Shown here: positions 11,173 through 40,015 of the stretch, in pieces
Position numbering within the stretch: position 1 is the stretch's first letter
Layout: each line of letters begins with the position of its first letter
NCBI RefSeq assembly: GCF_964355755.1
Contig: NC_092680.1
Span: forward strand, 21,119,001-21,183,000
DNA length: 64,000 nucleotides
Source of the DNA: Antedon mediterranea
Lineage: Eukaryota > Echinodermata > Crinoidea > Comatulida > Antedonidae
Direction of reading: 5' to 3'
Notes under the pieces: generated by a model
What the model saw: only the letters and a program-made list of their open reading frames with translations
The model's database searches: none
What the model was told of the DNA's origin: nothing
Made by a program: the position numbers and the translations under genes

Positions 11173-11980
11173 TATTTCTTGTACATCTGTGAATTGTCTC
11201 TTTGATTTTTATTTATCTTTGCTGTTAATAGTCGTACATTGATGGTTACTTATAATGCATTCACACAGAACAGATAAATAACAACATGCAAAATAATGTT
11301 GTAAGCTAAGGGGATTTATTTACTGAATACAGTACCACTTATTGGGGGAAATCCATAATGATTATTAAAGCATGTTTTCCACTATATGAATTCAGTAGCA
11401 ATTTATCCAATCGTGGACCTATAATTATAGAAATTACAGAAAAGTCCGCCCCACCTTTTCCATTGCAGTACAGTAGCGAATAGCTGCGATTTTCATTTTC
11501 ATCGCATGTCTGCTGAGCTGCTTGATTTGTAAATGCAAGCTTTGGTTGTGAAACTACTAATTTCACTGAAGTGGAAAACTCTTAACAAGAATTCATAGCA
11601 GAAAGGGGCTATGAATGAATAACCTGCGACTTGCAGCCCACTGGGCTTAATTGCACACAGGTGTGGACGACGCATACCACAACTTTCGACTCCCCTAAAG
11701 ATCCCTTCGTGTTGAGTGCTGCCACCAAACAGAGCCTGTTCATCTGTCCACGACCCCTACTCTTCCGAAAGCGCACACGAGCCAGATGTGTACACTGGAC
11801 CTGCAGTTAGTCCTTATCCTAGAAGACTATCAAAAGAATTGTTGCGAATACTTTTCTTGTGATAGTTTTGTTAAAAGGGAAATGTTTCACTTCAAGTGTA
11901 ATTGGTGAATATGGCCTCCGTGTTCCAAAGCTAATACTCTCTACAGTATTGTAACATGAGTTTCCTAAAACATGATACAG

Positions 11981-12063
11981 TAAGGCTCTGTCTACACAAT
12001 CAAATTTTATGTGCTTATATGGACATGATATATCGCTACCATATTTGGCCACATCACACTTTT
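11981..12063. mobile_element. MITE family A, truncated
   Basis: Left end TAAGGCTCTGTCTACACAATC is present with TATGGACATGAT and CATATTTGGCCACATCACAC. The right TIR is missing. Confidence 0.75.
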
Positions 12064-12404
12064 AGCTGACATTGGTTGAGGAAGTGCTATTCAAGACAAA
12101 ACCAATAAAAACAACTAGTGTACAACAACCTATATGCCACTTAATTGTATTACTACTGTATTAATATAAATGGTTAACAAATTTCATTTTTATCTATTTT
12201 CTTTATCTATTTCATGATCAAATTATTTCTTTGCAAAAATGTTTAAAAACAATTAACTAAAAATGGTTTAAAAGAGAAAGATTATTTTATTTATTAATAA
12301 TTATACAGTATTTATTTTTAATTCTCCCCTGCACCAATTTTAATGACCATTATACACTGTTTTGTACAATGCTATTTCCTGGTTTATTTTACATCAACAT
12401 TTTT

Positions 12405-12480
12405 ACACTCGTGCTAAACAGCGCATAGAGACTATTTGTATTTTGCGCTATATAAATTTAAAACCATTAAACTATTAAAA
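12405..12480 (+). repeat. SINE/LINE 3'-tail fragment (GCGCTATATAAAT type)
   Basis: GCTAAACAGCGCATAGAGA is followed by TTTTGCGCTATATAAATTTA. The same tail type occurs at about 59600-59680, and in reverse at about 32905-32965 and 62680-62760. Such tails are common 3' ends of invertebrate SINEs. Only the end is preserved here. Confidence 0.5.
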
Positions 12481-13408
12481 TGAACTGATCGGTTCCAAAT
12501 TTCAGGTCAAATAATCTATAAAAAAAAAACTAATAGAAATAACAAATTCATTAATTTACACAAATCCATAAAGTAATTGCTTTGATATTAATATTTACAA
12601 CAATAATGAACATTTTAAATAATTAAAAAAATATTTAGAGTAGGAATAAAATACTATATCTAGTACTATAATAATAATGACAGTTAAAAATCTGTCATTT
12701 GTGGCATTTTTTTTTTTTTTTTTTATTATAGTGTCATTTTTATATACAAAAACTACACCAACTGAAGATTTGAAAGTAAAGACTATATTTGATTCGTTTT
12801 ATACTCTCGCTATAAGTACAACAAATACAAACTGATTTGAATTGAAAGAGTCGACTGGTGCAATTCTAAAATTTGCAAAACAGAAAAATAATACAATACT
12901 ATTGATTAAATTTGAGTCTATCAGGAAATTCATAAACCTCTATTTTAACTACAGTACTGTAAAATCATAAAATGATTACATACAGCAAAATAGTTTAATT
13001 TAAATTAACACAAATATTGCATTCTATAGATTGGAATGATTTACTTATCGAGAATCTTTGTGTATTTTCAATGAAATATAATTTTTGCTAACTATCAGCA
13101 ATTTAAGACTAAATACTAGGTTTGTTTAAAAAAATTAAAATGGATGAGAAAATAAAAATACCAAAAATAGTACATAAAGTATTATGTAAAATTTAAAAGA
13201 AAGGGGGAGAGCAGTGCAATTTTGACTGCAGTCACTGGATCCAGCCTTGAAACAGGTGGATAACCCTCAATGATAAACCAGCCTAAGCGGTGCAGTAATT
13301 AAATTTAAACATTGGCGTTATTTTCTCTCTACAGAAGTCAAAGGCCAATTACGGTTTATCCATGTAAGCTAGGCATGATATGGTGATAACATAGAAACAT
13401 TGTCATTT

Positions 13409-15370
13409 CTAATCTATTGAATCAAAGTCAACGCTAGCAGAATTTAATTTGGGAAGTGTTACTGAAATGGAATGGTTGATTGGTTGGTGGTCATGGAATG
13501 TGCTCCATTTCCTACCCATTACATGATTTAGCATTAATATCTCTTTCTCCGTCCAGGCTTTTCTTTCTTCTTTCTTCTTTTCTTTCTTCTTCTTCGTATC
13601 TGAAGCTGCCGTGTCTTTTTTCCCCTCCGCCTCCTGTCTGGCTCTAATGACGTCTGCCAGCCTACCGCTTGATATCAGGTCTGTCACATCAAACAATGTC
13701 TCCATCACATCTTCTTTAGAACCACCTAGTATTTCATGAGGGGCATCTTTTTTTAGAAGCTCCATAAACTCTTCAAAGTTTCTAAATGTTTTAGGCGTCT
13801 TCAAATTTTGCCGGATCTCACTTTCCATTTGATCTTTGACCGACGTAGCAGACTCTTTCGTTTTCTGAGGCTTGTTTGCTTTCTCAGAACCTGTTGCCTT
13901 CGGAGATTCCGATGTTTTATGAGACTCTTTCTTAGACTGTTCCTCGAAATGTTTTCTATTTATACGAATTTCTGCTATCTTGCGTGGTTCACCATTTGCC
14001 ATGGCCGTCATCGGTTCGATGGTTAATTGATTAGACTGCAAGAGGTCGTCTACGACGTCGGTAAATTTCCTCGTCGTTTGCGATTGAATCAGGTCAGTCA
14101 TACGTGTTGCAAATGTTTTATTTTCGAGATCTCTTTGCATCTTTTCAACCTCTTCCTTTGACAAAAAATCATTGCTGTTCCCAGTCAGCTCTGTTCCTAG
14201 GTTTTCGTAGTAATTCTGTTCAACATCTGGTGGAGGGTATAAAGGTAAACCTTTCTGCACCTTTGACTTGTAAAGTAGGCTTTTCTCATATGGATAACGA
14301 ACTAACATCTCTCCTGTCGTTTTTTTGTAGTAATCAAATCCATATTCTACACTTTTAATTCTATGGTTTTTATGGCCGTCACATTCCTCACAGATCACAA
14401 GTTTGCATGTATAACAAAACCCACTTAAAGCGAGATTGTGTTCAACACAATCAGGCTCTTTACCTGTGACTTCTTCTTTGTATTTTGTTACTGTACTGAC
14501 GCTGTGGTTTTCTCTGCCTTTTACTTTATGACACACCATTAAACACAACTCGCACAGATACACGTCACACTTGTAACAGAATACATCGGGCTTCAGGCTA
14601 CAAATTTTACAGAGGGAATCATCAATCTGTTTTCCTGCAATTGCCACACATATGGTATGATAACTAAAACTATTCTTTGGCAAAAGAGAAAGATCTCTAC
14701 CACCTGGAAACTGCTGCATACACAGTGGGCACACCATACCATACTCTCTGACAAACCCATACAAGCAATGCAAACAAAAAATGTGAAGACACGGTAAGGT
14801 TGTTGGTCTATGCAGGCATTTAAAACAAATGCGACAGATGATGTACGTTTCATCGACACCAGTGAGTTCCTTCATAGAACATTCGATCACTTGTCCAGAA
14901 AGTCTATCTTTGCCCATATGGAATTTATCAGGCACCTGTAACAAAGGAACAATTTTAATTTTAAAAAATGTATTGAATGCAAATTTGTAATTGAATTCAG
15001 TGCATTTGTATATGAATGTGGTGCATTTTGATTGAACTCAGTGCATTTTGATTGAACACAGTTCATTTTGATTGAACTCAGTGCATTTTGATTGAACTCA
15101 GTTCATTTTGATTGAACTCGGTTCATTTTGATTGAACTTAGTGCATTTTGATTGAACTCAGTTCATTTTTATTGAATTCAGTGCATTTTATTTATAATTT
15201 GAGAATGAATTTGAATACACTGCATTTTATTACAATGTTCATTTCATTATTTTATTATTTTATGAATTAAACAGGATTGTTGGTTAAAAACTTACTTTGT
15301 ATTTGAAGACATCCTCAGGTATTACCGACTCCTGGTTTGGATTTATCATAAGTATTTGAAGACCTGACAT
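13409..15370 (-). CDS. RING finger / double B-box (TRIM-like) protein, function unknown
   Basis: Two coding exons on the minus strand: 15370-15296 (25 codons from MSGLQILMINP) and 14935-13409. They are joined in phase 0 by a GTAAGT donor and a TTACAG acceptor, giving 533 residues. A C3HC4 RING spans about residues 59-97 (CRIC, PCLHIFC, LHC, CPLC). Cys/His clusters follow at about 134-170 and 188-216, fitting B-box 1 and B-box 2. The usual TRIM coiled coil is not evident, and no SPRY, NHL or FN3 domain follows. Instead there is a Ser/Lys/Glu-rich linker, a segment around FRNFEEFMELLKKDAP, a poly-Lys/Glu stretch and KAWTEKEILMLNHVMGRKW. An E3 ubiquitin ligase role is inferred from the RING only. 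The first exon was too short for simple ORF calling and was found from the splice sites. Confidence 0.85.
14994..15187. repeat. 20-bp tandem repeat in the RING/B-box gene intron
   Basis: About nine copies of AGTGCATTTTGATTGAACTC with small variations (GTTCATTTTG, GAATTC). It lies wholly within the single intron seen in this gene. Confidence 0.9.
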
Positions 15371-17718
15371 GCCTGTAATGGTTTCTGTTGGAAATTGTAA
15401 CAAACATGTTACTGTTTAGTGTTAGTGTTTTCTTTCGATTAGATTAGCCTTCTTTAGGCCTAGCTAGCCTAGGCTAGTAAAGTAGTAGGCCTACCTAGAA
15501 TAAAAATGATGATTCTGGATGGTTGTAAATTGACAATCTAAATAATCCACCCAGCAGATTTGGCCGTATTTAGGCCTTCAAAACTTGCCACACACTTGCT
15601 ACAGCCTAGGCCTAGCTAGGCTAGCCAGGCCCCCCACCTTTCCGTCCGTCACTCTACATACGCGCGCTTGAATTGAATGTTTTGATGCAAAGCGGGAAGG
15701 AAAAATCACTCACCTCCAGCAAGCTAGGCCTGCAACGTTCTATAAAACTTAAAGTGTTGTTTTTGGAACTACAGCCTAGACTAAAGGGTTAATGTTAGAT
15801 TTCAGGTACATCTAATTGTATAATTGGTGGTAAATTCCGAAACCTATTCATGGACAACATTTCAAGGAAGGTCTCTTTATTTTACAATTCTTAAAATAGC
15901 AACAAACATATGGAACGTCAAGTAGGAAGATTAGGCCTAGGCACGTGATTTAACATTTATGAAGTTTAACATTATTTTCAGAAAGCAAACTCACTGTTTA
16001 TTGAGTAGTAAATTAATATTCACAATACTAGTACTTAATTCAATTGTATATTTATCATTAATATTGATATAACCTGACTGTAATGAATCCATACGAAAAA
16101 TGTGAAAAGTAGCGTGCCATATTATTTGAATGCTTAAAAAAACAAAACAGAGGGCGCTAGACGCCTTTTTGCAAAAAAGCCGACAATAGTTTTCAGCCCA
16201 ACTTTTTTTTCTTTATTCGATATCATAAATTTTATGTTTAGCGCCCTCAATTTCAACAGATGCAACGGACCTTAATTTTCTGAAGTTACAAAGGTACAAT
16301 AATAATGGTTGAGAGCATGCAGAGTATTTTATGTTTTTGTGGGTTTTTTCTGTGTTATTCTATGAATAAAGTTGATTATTTACAGATTAATCATCAATCA
16401 ATCGCAGTAGTCTGCCTTTTCAGAAATTAATTCTCATCATGCAATTTTATTTTTCTTGAAGAAATTGATCGACAGGCAGATTATTATTATTAAACAATGT
16501 TTTATTTTAAATTCAGATAAGAGTCGTTCAAATGATAATGTAGATCAAACTAAGGATCGTATCAGTCGATTGTGAAAAAATGTTCCACCGCCGAACCGAT
16601 CGAAGTGTATCCTGTTCAGAATTAGTGTCAACAAACTTTTCGGAGAATTATGCAGGATTTAAAAACGAGGAGTAAAAATAAAGGATTCCCAAAACAAATG
16701 GCCATATGTAATCAACGATTACATATGTAATCAACGATTATTAATGAATTATTAAATGCTTGTAGTTTTCAAATACTGTGACAGTGCCTACTTAAGTGTT
16801 TTCGTTAGCAACTATAAATTCATAGTAGGCTATCTAAAGCTCTGTCCACACTGTCAAACTAGTTTGACAAAAAAGTGTGATGTGCCCAAATATGGTAGTG
16901 ATATGCCTAAATATGACAGTGATATGGCATCATGTCCATAATATATGGGCGCATCACATTTTTTTTCACATAAACTAGACTGAGTGTGATAGTGTAGACG
17001 AGTTTAGTCATGAAAACCACTTTCAGTAATTTCCTAGTACAGTATTTTAAAATCAGCCTTAGATCAGAAGTCATTTGTCTGAATAATGTCAGTAATTTCT
17101 ATAAAAATTACGACGTTCTTTAAGAAACTAAACAATATTATTAAAGGTTTTTCCCACCCATTACATCTCGAATATACAACTAACTGTACGGCCGCTTACA
17201 CCGACGTACGTATAGGCCTACTATAAGAATGAAAATGAATTTTAAATTAATTGAATTAACTATTTTATTTTTTAATATAATGCTTTTGACCAATGATTCC
17301 TTGCAATACCTGATATTTTAACTTTTTTTTTAGTTTTCTCAGTTTTTACCTTTGTATATTAATTATTATTTTGCTTGTTTAGCATTTTTGAAAAATTTAC
17401 GTTTGATTTCCAAAGTGACAATAGATATATTTGTAGGAAATTGTATTTGGTACAAAAAATTTTACATTTTTTTTTAAATAAGGAGAATGATAAATAAGTC
17501 GAGGGTAATGTGGCTGTTTTCGTTAAGAGTTTTATACACTGTTCCAATATTTATTCACCTGGTTGCGTCAGAGTTGGTGGTATATGGGATTATTTTGTTA
17601 TGACTCAACACTAGACATTGGGCGTTAGTTGGTTTAGACGGCGTTTTACATTATTGATTGTCAGATTAATACGAGACTCCTCCTGATATTGTTGCCTGTG
17701 TGCTACGCGGGTACGGTG
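15371..17718. other. Divergent intergenic region between RING/B-box gene (-) and FRK (+)
   Basis: Contains the 5' flank of the minus-strand gene with several TAGGCCTAG words (15450-15620), a MITE A at 16835-17006 and a 20-bp duplication ACATATGTAATCAACGATTA near 16700-16740. No further coding exon was recognised. Confidence 0.45.
16835..17006. mobile_element. MITE family A
   Basis: TAAAGCTCTGTCCACACTGTC at the left end and GATAGTGTAGACGAGTTTA at the right. The interior has two 21-bp units of the ATATGGTAGTGATATGCCTA type, then the common core. Confidence 0.85.
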
Positions 17719-17726
17719 TATATAAG
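17719..17726 (+). promoter_or_regulatory. Candidate TATA box for the FRK-like kinase
   Basis: TATATAAG lies 128 bp upstream of the kinase ATG, in a local stretch of higher GC (CTACGCGGGTACGG). A start near 17750 would give a 5' UTR of about 100 nt. There is no transcript evidence, and upstream non-coding exons remain possible. Confidence 0.35.
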
Positions 17727-17853
17727 ATTGTTGACTTCCGTGTTTGTTTGTCACATTTTTCATAAAACATTGGAATTTAAAAACTCATGTTCTGAGAGGA
17801 TTTGTCACAGGAGTAAGTTTATATCAGTGTGTGTTTATACACATTGATTTGCG

Positions 17854-33930
<16,077 letters not shown>

Positions 33931-34751
33931 AGCGGATATCAACAACTTCTGCAGCGATATTCCGATGCAAGCGGTTGCGTAATGAACTCGAAGCGCTACA
34001 ATGTTGTTAAGTATTATATAATGAGAGTAATTCATTAATTGTCAACTATTATGGACTACAGTATAATCTGTTCATGTCAAGATGTTGTATCTTGAAGATC
34101 AAGAGAATCAAGAACACTTGGCTGAACTAATTAGCATACAGGTGTATTAAAAACAAGTAAATCTTAAATACTCCGACATAATTACACAACTGGGATAATA
34201 ATGTTCTGGTTAATTTCATTTGTAAATTTGGGCAAAAATGTTTATAATATTAATGTTATTTTATTTAAATTTAATGTACTAATATGACTATTTTAACTGG
34301 GCGTAGTAATCTAAAGTATGCAGTGAGTAAACAAGTTAGATTAAAGAGCATTAATAATTTTAAAAATACAGTAAAATATACTTTTAGACATCAGCTGTAC
34401 ACTCCTATACAATTATAGTGTTAGCTTTTTTACATAGTTTTTGTATAAAAGTGTGTACCCCTGTTGTAATGATAATGTTTATAAAGTGTCTTGTTATGTA
34501 TAATACTTGCTGACATAATGTATTCATTTAACTTGTGTGTTGTACAGTTTGAAGAATTTTAAAAATCTTTAAAAATGAAACAAAAACAGTGATTAATTTC
34601 CATGCATTACATACATTCCGTTTTGGACAACAATCCTTAAGGTTGCCAAGACAACAATCTTTAAGGTTGCCAAATATTATGATTTGTTTTTATTCAATTT
34701 TGTATACACATAGCTGTTTTATAAAGACATAAAATAATGATGTTTTTTTAC

Positions 34752-34830
34752 AGAATTAGTTCTGTAACATAACATAATTAGTTCTGTTACATAACAGAAT
34801 GAGTTCTGTAACATAACAGAATTAGTTCTG
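34752..34830. repeat. Short self-complementary tandem repeat
   Basis: Four units of about 20-22 bp containing ATTAGTTCTGTAACATAACA and variants. AGAATTAGTTCT is itself nearly palindromic. Confidence 0.75.
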
Positions 34831-35153
34831 TTACATTTCAAATATCACCTCCATATCTGCTGAACTAATTATATCATTTTGTTACTGCTTCTGTGATAGG
34901 TTGTTGATGTTCTTCTTCTTCCATTCTTTGTAGTACTGTATTTAAATAGGGGCCTGTTTGTATGTTGGAAAATTTATTTCAAAATGGAATGTCTAATAGG
35001 TCAGAATGTCCAATAGGTCAGAATGAAACTGTGTTTCAATTTTATCTAATAAAATTACAGCTGGGTTATTAAGATATACTGAACATGTTTAAGCTGGCTG
35101 TTTGCAATATTTACTATAGAATAGAAGAGTCTTGACAATTTTACTGTACAGAA

Positions 35154-35392
35154 CCAGTGGTGGTCAGAATGACCATTCTGTCAGTTTCCAGTGTGGTGGT
35201 CAGAATGACCATTGTTTCATTTTTCGGTGTGGTGGTAACAGAATGGACATTGTGCCATTTTCAGTGTTTTGGTCAGAATGACCAGTATGTCATTTGCTAG
35301 TGTGGTGGTCAGAATGACCATTGTGTCATTTTCCAGTGTGGTGGTCAGATTGACCATTGTGTCATTGTCCGGTGTGGTAGTCGGAATAACCA
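35154..35392. repeat. About 35-bp minisatellite
   Basis: Six to seven copies of a unit built on GTGGTCAGAATGACCATTGT plus TCATTTTCCAGTGTG. TCAGAATGACCA is a partial inverted repeat. A minus-strand repetitive ORF here is an artefact. Confidence 0.9.
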
Positions 35393-35921
35393 TTGATATT
35401 TTAAGAGGCTGTGCCAAGCATAGAATGTATGATGTGTTGTAAACACGGATTGAATTCATTAATATAATCCCCCACATACCACTACCATTTTTGTTGGTAG
35501 TACCAACAAATATCCCTCTCCAGCATAAAAAAGTTTTTATTTATTAGTGAAAATGTTAACGGATTTAAAGGAAACCTTGTAACGGAGAGACACAGTTGAT
35601 CTGGGTTTTTTTATTTTTAAATTGTAATAGTACAGTACAAACATATTAAAACACATTGATATTAAATAAATTATATCTTATAAGTTTCAATTCAGTATAC
35701 AACTAGTTGTGTTTAAGTAAAACATTTAGAAATGTTCAGATTCTTTAATCTGTAACAGTATTTTATATTTTGGATTAGCTGGCAACTAAACATACTGAAT
35801 AGGTTTCTGCACATGATGTGGTTATTATCACATGATGTAGTCATCATTCATAATATACCCATATATCATGTAAGACCTGTGGAACTTTACTTGAACCTCA
35901 GTATAGCATTGCGTGTTGGTG

Positions 35922-36048
35922 TAAAGCTCTGTCTACACTATCAAAATTTGAAAAAAAAGTGTGATGTGCTTAAATATAATAATGATATACCCAAATATGG
36001 TGTGATGTGACATCATCATGTACATATATTGATAGTGTAGACAAGGCA
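35922..36048. mobile_element. MITE family A
   Basis: TAAAGCTCTGTCTACACTATC ... GATAGTGTAGACAAGGCAT. Shortened right half. Confidence 0.85.
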
Positions 36049-36142
36049 TACTGCATTTCAACCAGGAAATGCTCACAAAATCAATGAAACTATTCTACTA
36101 AAATATGCTTCTGATCTGGCTATAATAGTTTAGTAGGCTTAA

Positions 36143-36211
36143 GGCCAACTCAGACAGCATTGCAAGATGAGGCCTGGCGAGGTGTTGGAGACGCTGTCTG
36201 AGTCGGCTTTT
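36143..36211. repeat. Short inverted repeat (foldback)
   Basis: GCCAACTCAGACAGC at the left and GCTGTCTGAGTCGGC at the right pair with one mismatch around about 40 bp. It may be a miniature TIR element. Confidence 0.6.
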
Positions 36212-39200
36212 ACATGATCAGTTTTAAAAGTTAGTCTTTGCAGGTCAATGAGTGTGACCATAAAAGGAATGTTTTCTACTACCTACTACATACAGCAGTA
36301 TCAAAATAAAATAATAATACTTGAGGTACAAATGTGAATATAGGTTGCAATATATTAAATTGTATAGATCCCTTTTTGCATTTGTACATGTGACCAGGAT
36401 TTATTTTTTGCATTCATATAAATATGTTACCTTTAATACTGTACGTATATTCTGTATTTAAGATAATGGTTGTATGTTTTCTGCAAAACACATTATAACA
36501 TTTTATATTTAAAAGAGAAATGAACCTGCTTGAACTTATAATTTTAAGTTTTTGTAATTTTTGAAAGGTCAAAAAACTGAGCTGAGCTCGAAGTGACCTC
36601 AGTCACAGAATGATGCAATGCTATTCCCACAATGCAATGCTAATTACTACATTGCTGTTTGTTTTACCTATATGATATAAACCAATTTAAAGTCTTCAAA
36701 CAATATGAGGCTAAATATTTAAACAAATATTGTAGCTTTGTAAATTATTAGTTGATTAATTTAATTTTATTACTTTACTATTAATATGCAACCAACAATG
36801 GGGTTGGGGGGGGGGGAGAGAAATTGTGATTTAAATTTATTTTGGCATTAATGTTTATAGTTTATTTTTATTTTTTAATGAGTAGAATTTTGTTTTCATA
36901 GAAATGTTTGTAAAAATGTTTGCTGTCTTTCAAACTCTAGTGGTGCATGTTATTCTCATCATAGTTTGTAACCATGCCAACGATGGTGTTCCTATCATGT
37001 ATATTAATAGGTAATTATTTATTAATTAAGTTTTATTTTTTGTCATATTTTATTAACTAATTTTCAAACTATATCTGTGTTTTGCAAATTTAGATGGATT
37101 TGTTCCGGCTTCCATATTTTGATCAAAGAGTGATTATTGTGATTTGAATGAATACGATAATAATGTATTGACTTGGCCAATAAAGTAAAGATGTAATCTG
37201 TTACATGATGCTCTAGATTGGACTGAGTGTCTCAATCATAGGATATACATGTACTGTATCCAGCCTGTATTAGGCCTTGTAAATGAGAGGTAGGGGTGGG
37301 AAAGGGGGTTTATGGAAGTATTTATTGTGTACCACCTTTACTTTTTAGAATATTTGATTTTAAGGAAATCATTCAGTGGGTCATCTGTTCTGAGAAGAAA
37401 TAATCGAAATTTAAATAATTTTAGCTCACTTCCTTCCTTGTTATTCAATGTTTTCTAGGAAAAATGAAGTATATAATTTATAGGAGGTTTTAGATGTAAC
37501 TATATTGTATACCAAAACATGTTATGAAAATTGGAAAAAAGATTGTATTGTGGAAATATTGAGTTTGACAATGGAAATTTTGTTCAAATCGTATATATTC
37601 TTGGTCAGAAATACATAACGGCATATCACTCCACCTATATGTATTTAGGGGAAAGGTGTGTGTGTGGGGGGGGGGGGGGGGTGGTAATACATACAGCATT
37701 GAGTGTGACATGGCCATGTGCAGCTTAAGAGCATGGTTTAGTTGATATGTTCATTTTAAATAAATTGTGAAATTTAAATTAGTAATTTTAAATTGAATTA
37801 TTTTGTTACAAATTGTCCATTCTTTAAAATTGATATTATTTTGGTTTCTTAATAAGGAAATTCCAGTTTTATTTGTTGTACTTGATTTAATCCAGTTTTA
37901 AGATTTGTATTATAATATAATGACATATAATATGACCTCCGTATGACCTCTTGTATAAACACTCTATTACCTAGAGAACATTGATGTATTGAAGCATTCT
38001 GTATGCTGTAAATTATGCAGAACGTTTGTTTTATTTTATTTTTACATCAAATTAAGTAAAAGTGAAATCTGGCATCATGTAAGATTATTGTCTGTATCAG
38101 AAAAACTTTTGAAATGTGTAATTTATTTTTGTCTTGTGAAAGGGGGGTCAATCAAATGTCTCCGGGAAGGGAGGCAACTTCTGGTGAGAGGCGTTTCTAT
38201 TTATGTAAACAAGGTGCACCATTGGGCGAGTCAAATGGGCGAGTCAAAAGGGCGAGCAGGTAAGGCTGTGAGGTAATTTCCCATATGATCGTAATCAAAA
38301 CGATACTGGGTTGGTCTACTAGTGTTCCTGCTCCCAACTTGTGATCCATTCATAGAAGCCTTGATGAAGTAAGCCTGGTGGTGACCATAGAACGGTCCCG
38401 AGATAACAAAGATGCAATGCGATGAGATAGGGTATATGATGCCATTTACTAAAGAGCCAACAAGGCCAACTTTCCCCTAGTGTAAAGTCTTCTTGGATAA
38501 AAAGACCATAGGTCAAATGTACACAGTTTGCCTGTATGCACCTTAAAGAACCCAGTTCATCATTTGAGACAAGTTAGGGGTTACCCTGTAAACTAGTTCA
38601 CGCAATAGCCCCTGTATCAGCAGGATTAACACCTTTTTGATAGAACAGTGATTAATTTACTATTGGTTATCCTTGACAGAGCTATTCGGGTGAAAAAGCC
38701 TGACCAAAGACGATGTTAAGCTCTGTTTAGAATTATTCAATAATTCTATCCAAAATACAAAACATTTTTCATTTGACTATTAAACGTAACAAAATACTAC
38801 AAATAATTGAAATTTTGTCAAAACATTTATTTCTGGACTATTTTAATTAAAGAAAAAGTCTTGAAAACATTTAGAAACATTACAATTCACAAACATTGTG
38901 TTAATCAATTTTATTTATCATTGTTGCAGTAACTAATGATATAAAATGGCCGCCCATTAAATCTAAATAAAGTATGCGATTGGACATATTAATACTGAGT
39001 ATAGTTTCTAAGTCTATACAAAAAAAGATAATATTCCCGTGTTGTTTGGAAATGGGATCTTATAAACTAGAAAGGTGATCCTGCTTGGAATTTAACCATT
39101 TTAATGACAAAATAAGAACTAACGATGAAAAAAAATATAATAATAATGATTGGGCAATTAAGTGTAAACATTCTGGAAACAGTGATAACAATTTTCTATG

Positions 39201-39223
39201 CACACAAAATGACAGAACAGTTT

Positions 39224-39370
39224 TAAAGCTCTGTTTACACTATCACATCAGTTTGACAAAAAAAAAAGTGTGATGTGCCCAAATATGGTAGTGATATGAC
39301 ATCATTGTGTCCATTTATGGGCACATAACATTTTGTTGTCACATAAAGTTTGATAGTGTAGACAGAGTTC
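39224..39370. mobile_element. MITE family A, full length
   Basis: TAAAGCTCTGTTTACACTATC ... GATAGTGTAGACAGAGTTC, basic form without satellite. Confidence 0.9.
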
Positions 39371-39899
39371 AAGAGTTTACTTGGCATCATTGAAATAGTC
39401 AACATCTGTGTATGTAATAACAGACTACTAATAGGCTTGTTGTATGATTTGACAATAATCAGTAAATTCTGATCAATTTTCCTAAAACATATTATACAAT
39501 TACTAATCTCTACACCAGAATAGGCCATTGATTTTACATTCACTAAAAATATATAAAAATAGGTAACAAATACAGTCTGAATTTCGTTAAATAGAAAAAG
39601 TAGAAGACATGGGGCACGGGGGTAACATGGCGCACCCGTTGAACACCATATTTGGGATTGAGCTTCCACCAATGAACACCCAGAATTGTGCAAAATAAAG
39701 GCTTAACATTTCACTCAGCATAATAGAGTAGGCTTCATAGAAAAGCACCTCAAATTTAACTATAAACTTGTAAATAAGAAATTGATGCAATTTACAGTTT
39801 TGCTTCTGTACAATTTAGGAATCATTTTAAATTGAAAAATTAAATTATAATAGTACAAGATATTTTATAATCTTCACTTTTTAGGTTTCCTTTTTAAAG

Positions 39900-39905
39900 T
39901 TTATT
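39900..39905 (-). terminator. Candidate polyadenylation signal for the HDAC gene
   Basis: TTTATT on the plus strand reads AATAAA on the minus strand, about 110 bp after the HDAC stop. It is one of several possible sites in AT-rich sequence. Confidence 0.4.
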
Positions 39906-40015
39906 GCAAATTGTAAAAAAGGTGGGGAACCTTTATAGTAAACCTACTATGTTATATTATCTGAACTATCATGAAATAAGTTAAGTCTGGAGGGGTTAAA
40001 GGTCATGCAAGATTC

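Larger units (their letters stand above)
11173..13408. other. Convergent intergenic / 3' UTR region
   Basis: Lies between the 3' ends of RPS12 (+) and the RING/B-box gene (-). Contains a truncated MITE A (11981-12063), a GCGCTATATAAAT tail (about 12405-12480) and AT-rich sequence that probably includes the 3' UTR of the minus-strand gene. The segment 11620-11815 is less AT-rich and has no stable reading frame; it may be an old retroelement piece. Confidence 0.4.
33931..40015. other. Convergent region between FRK and HDAC: 3' UTRs and intergenic
   Basis: No coding exon recognised. The first kilobase or more is probably FRK 3' UTR. AATAAA occurs for example at 35048-35053 and 37179-37184, but no site could be favoured. 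Also holds small repeats (listed separately), G-runs at about 36800 and 37665-37682, and a less AT-rich segment at about 38290-38700 that resembles an old retroelement piece. Confidence 0.4.

Noticed and set aside
14593-14859. Minus-strand 88-residue ORF inside the RING/B-box exon
   Set aside because: Shadow frame of the RING/B-box protein, which has the clear domain signature.
38290-38700. Less AT-rich segment resembling a gene fragment
   Set aside because: No stable reading frame or splice-compatible exon. It could be an old retroelement piece, but I found no ends or motifs to support a call.
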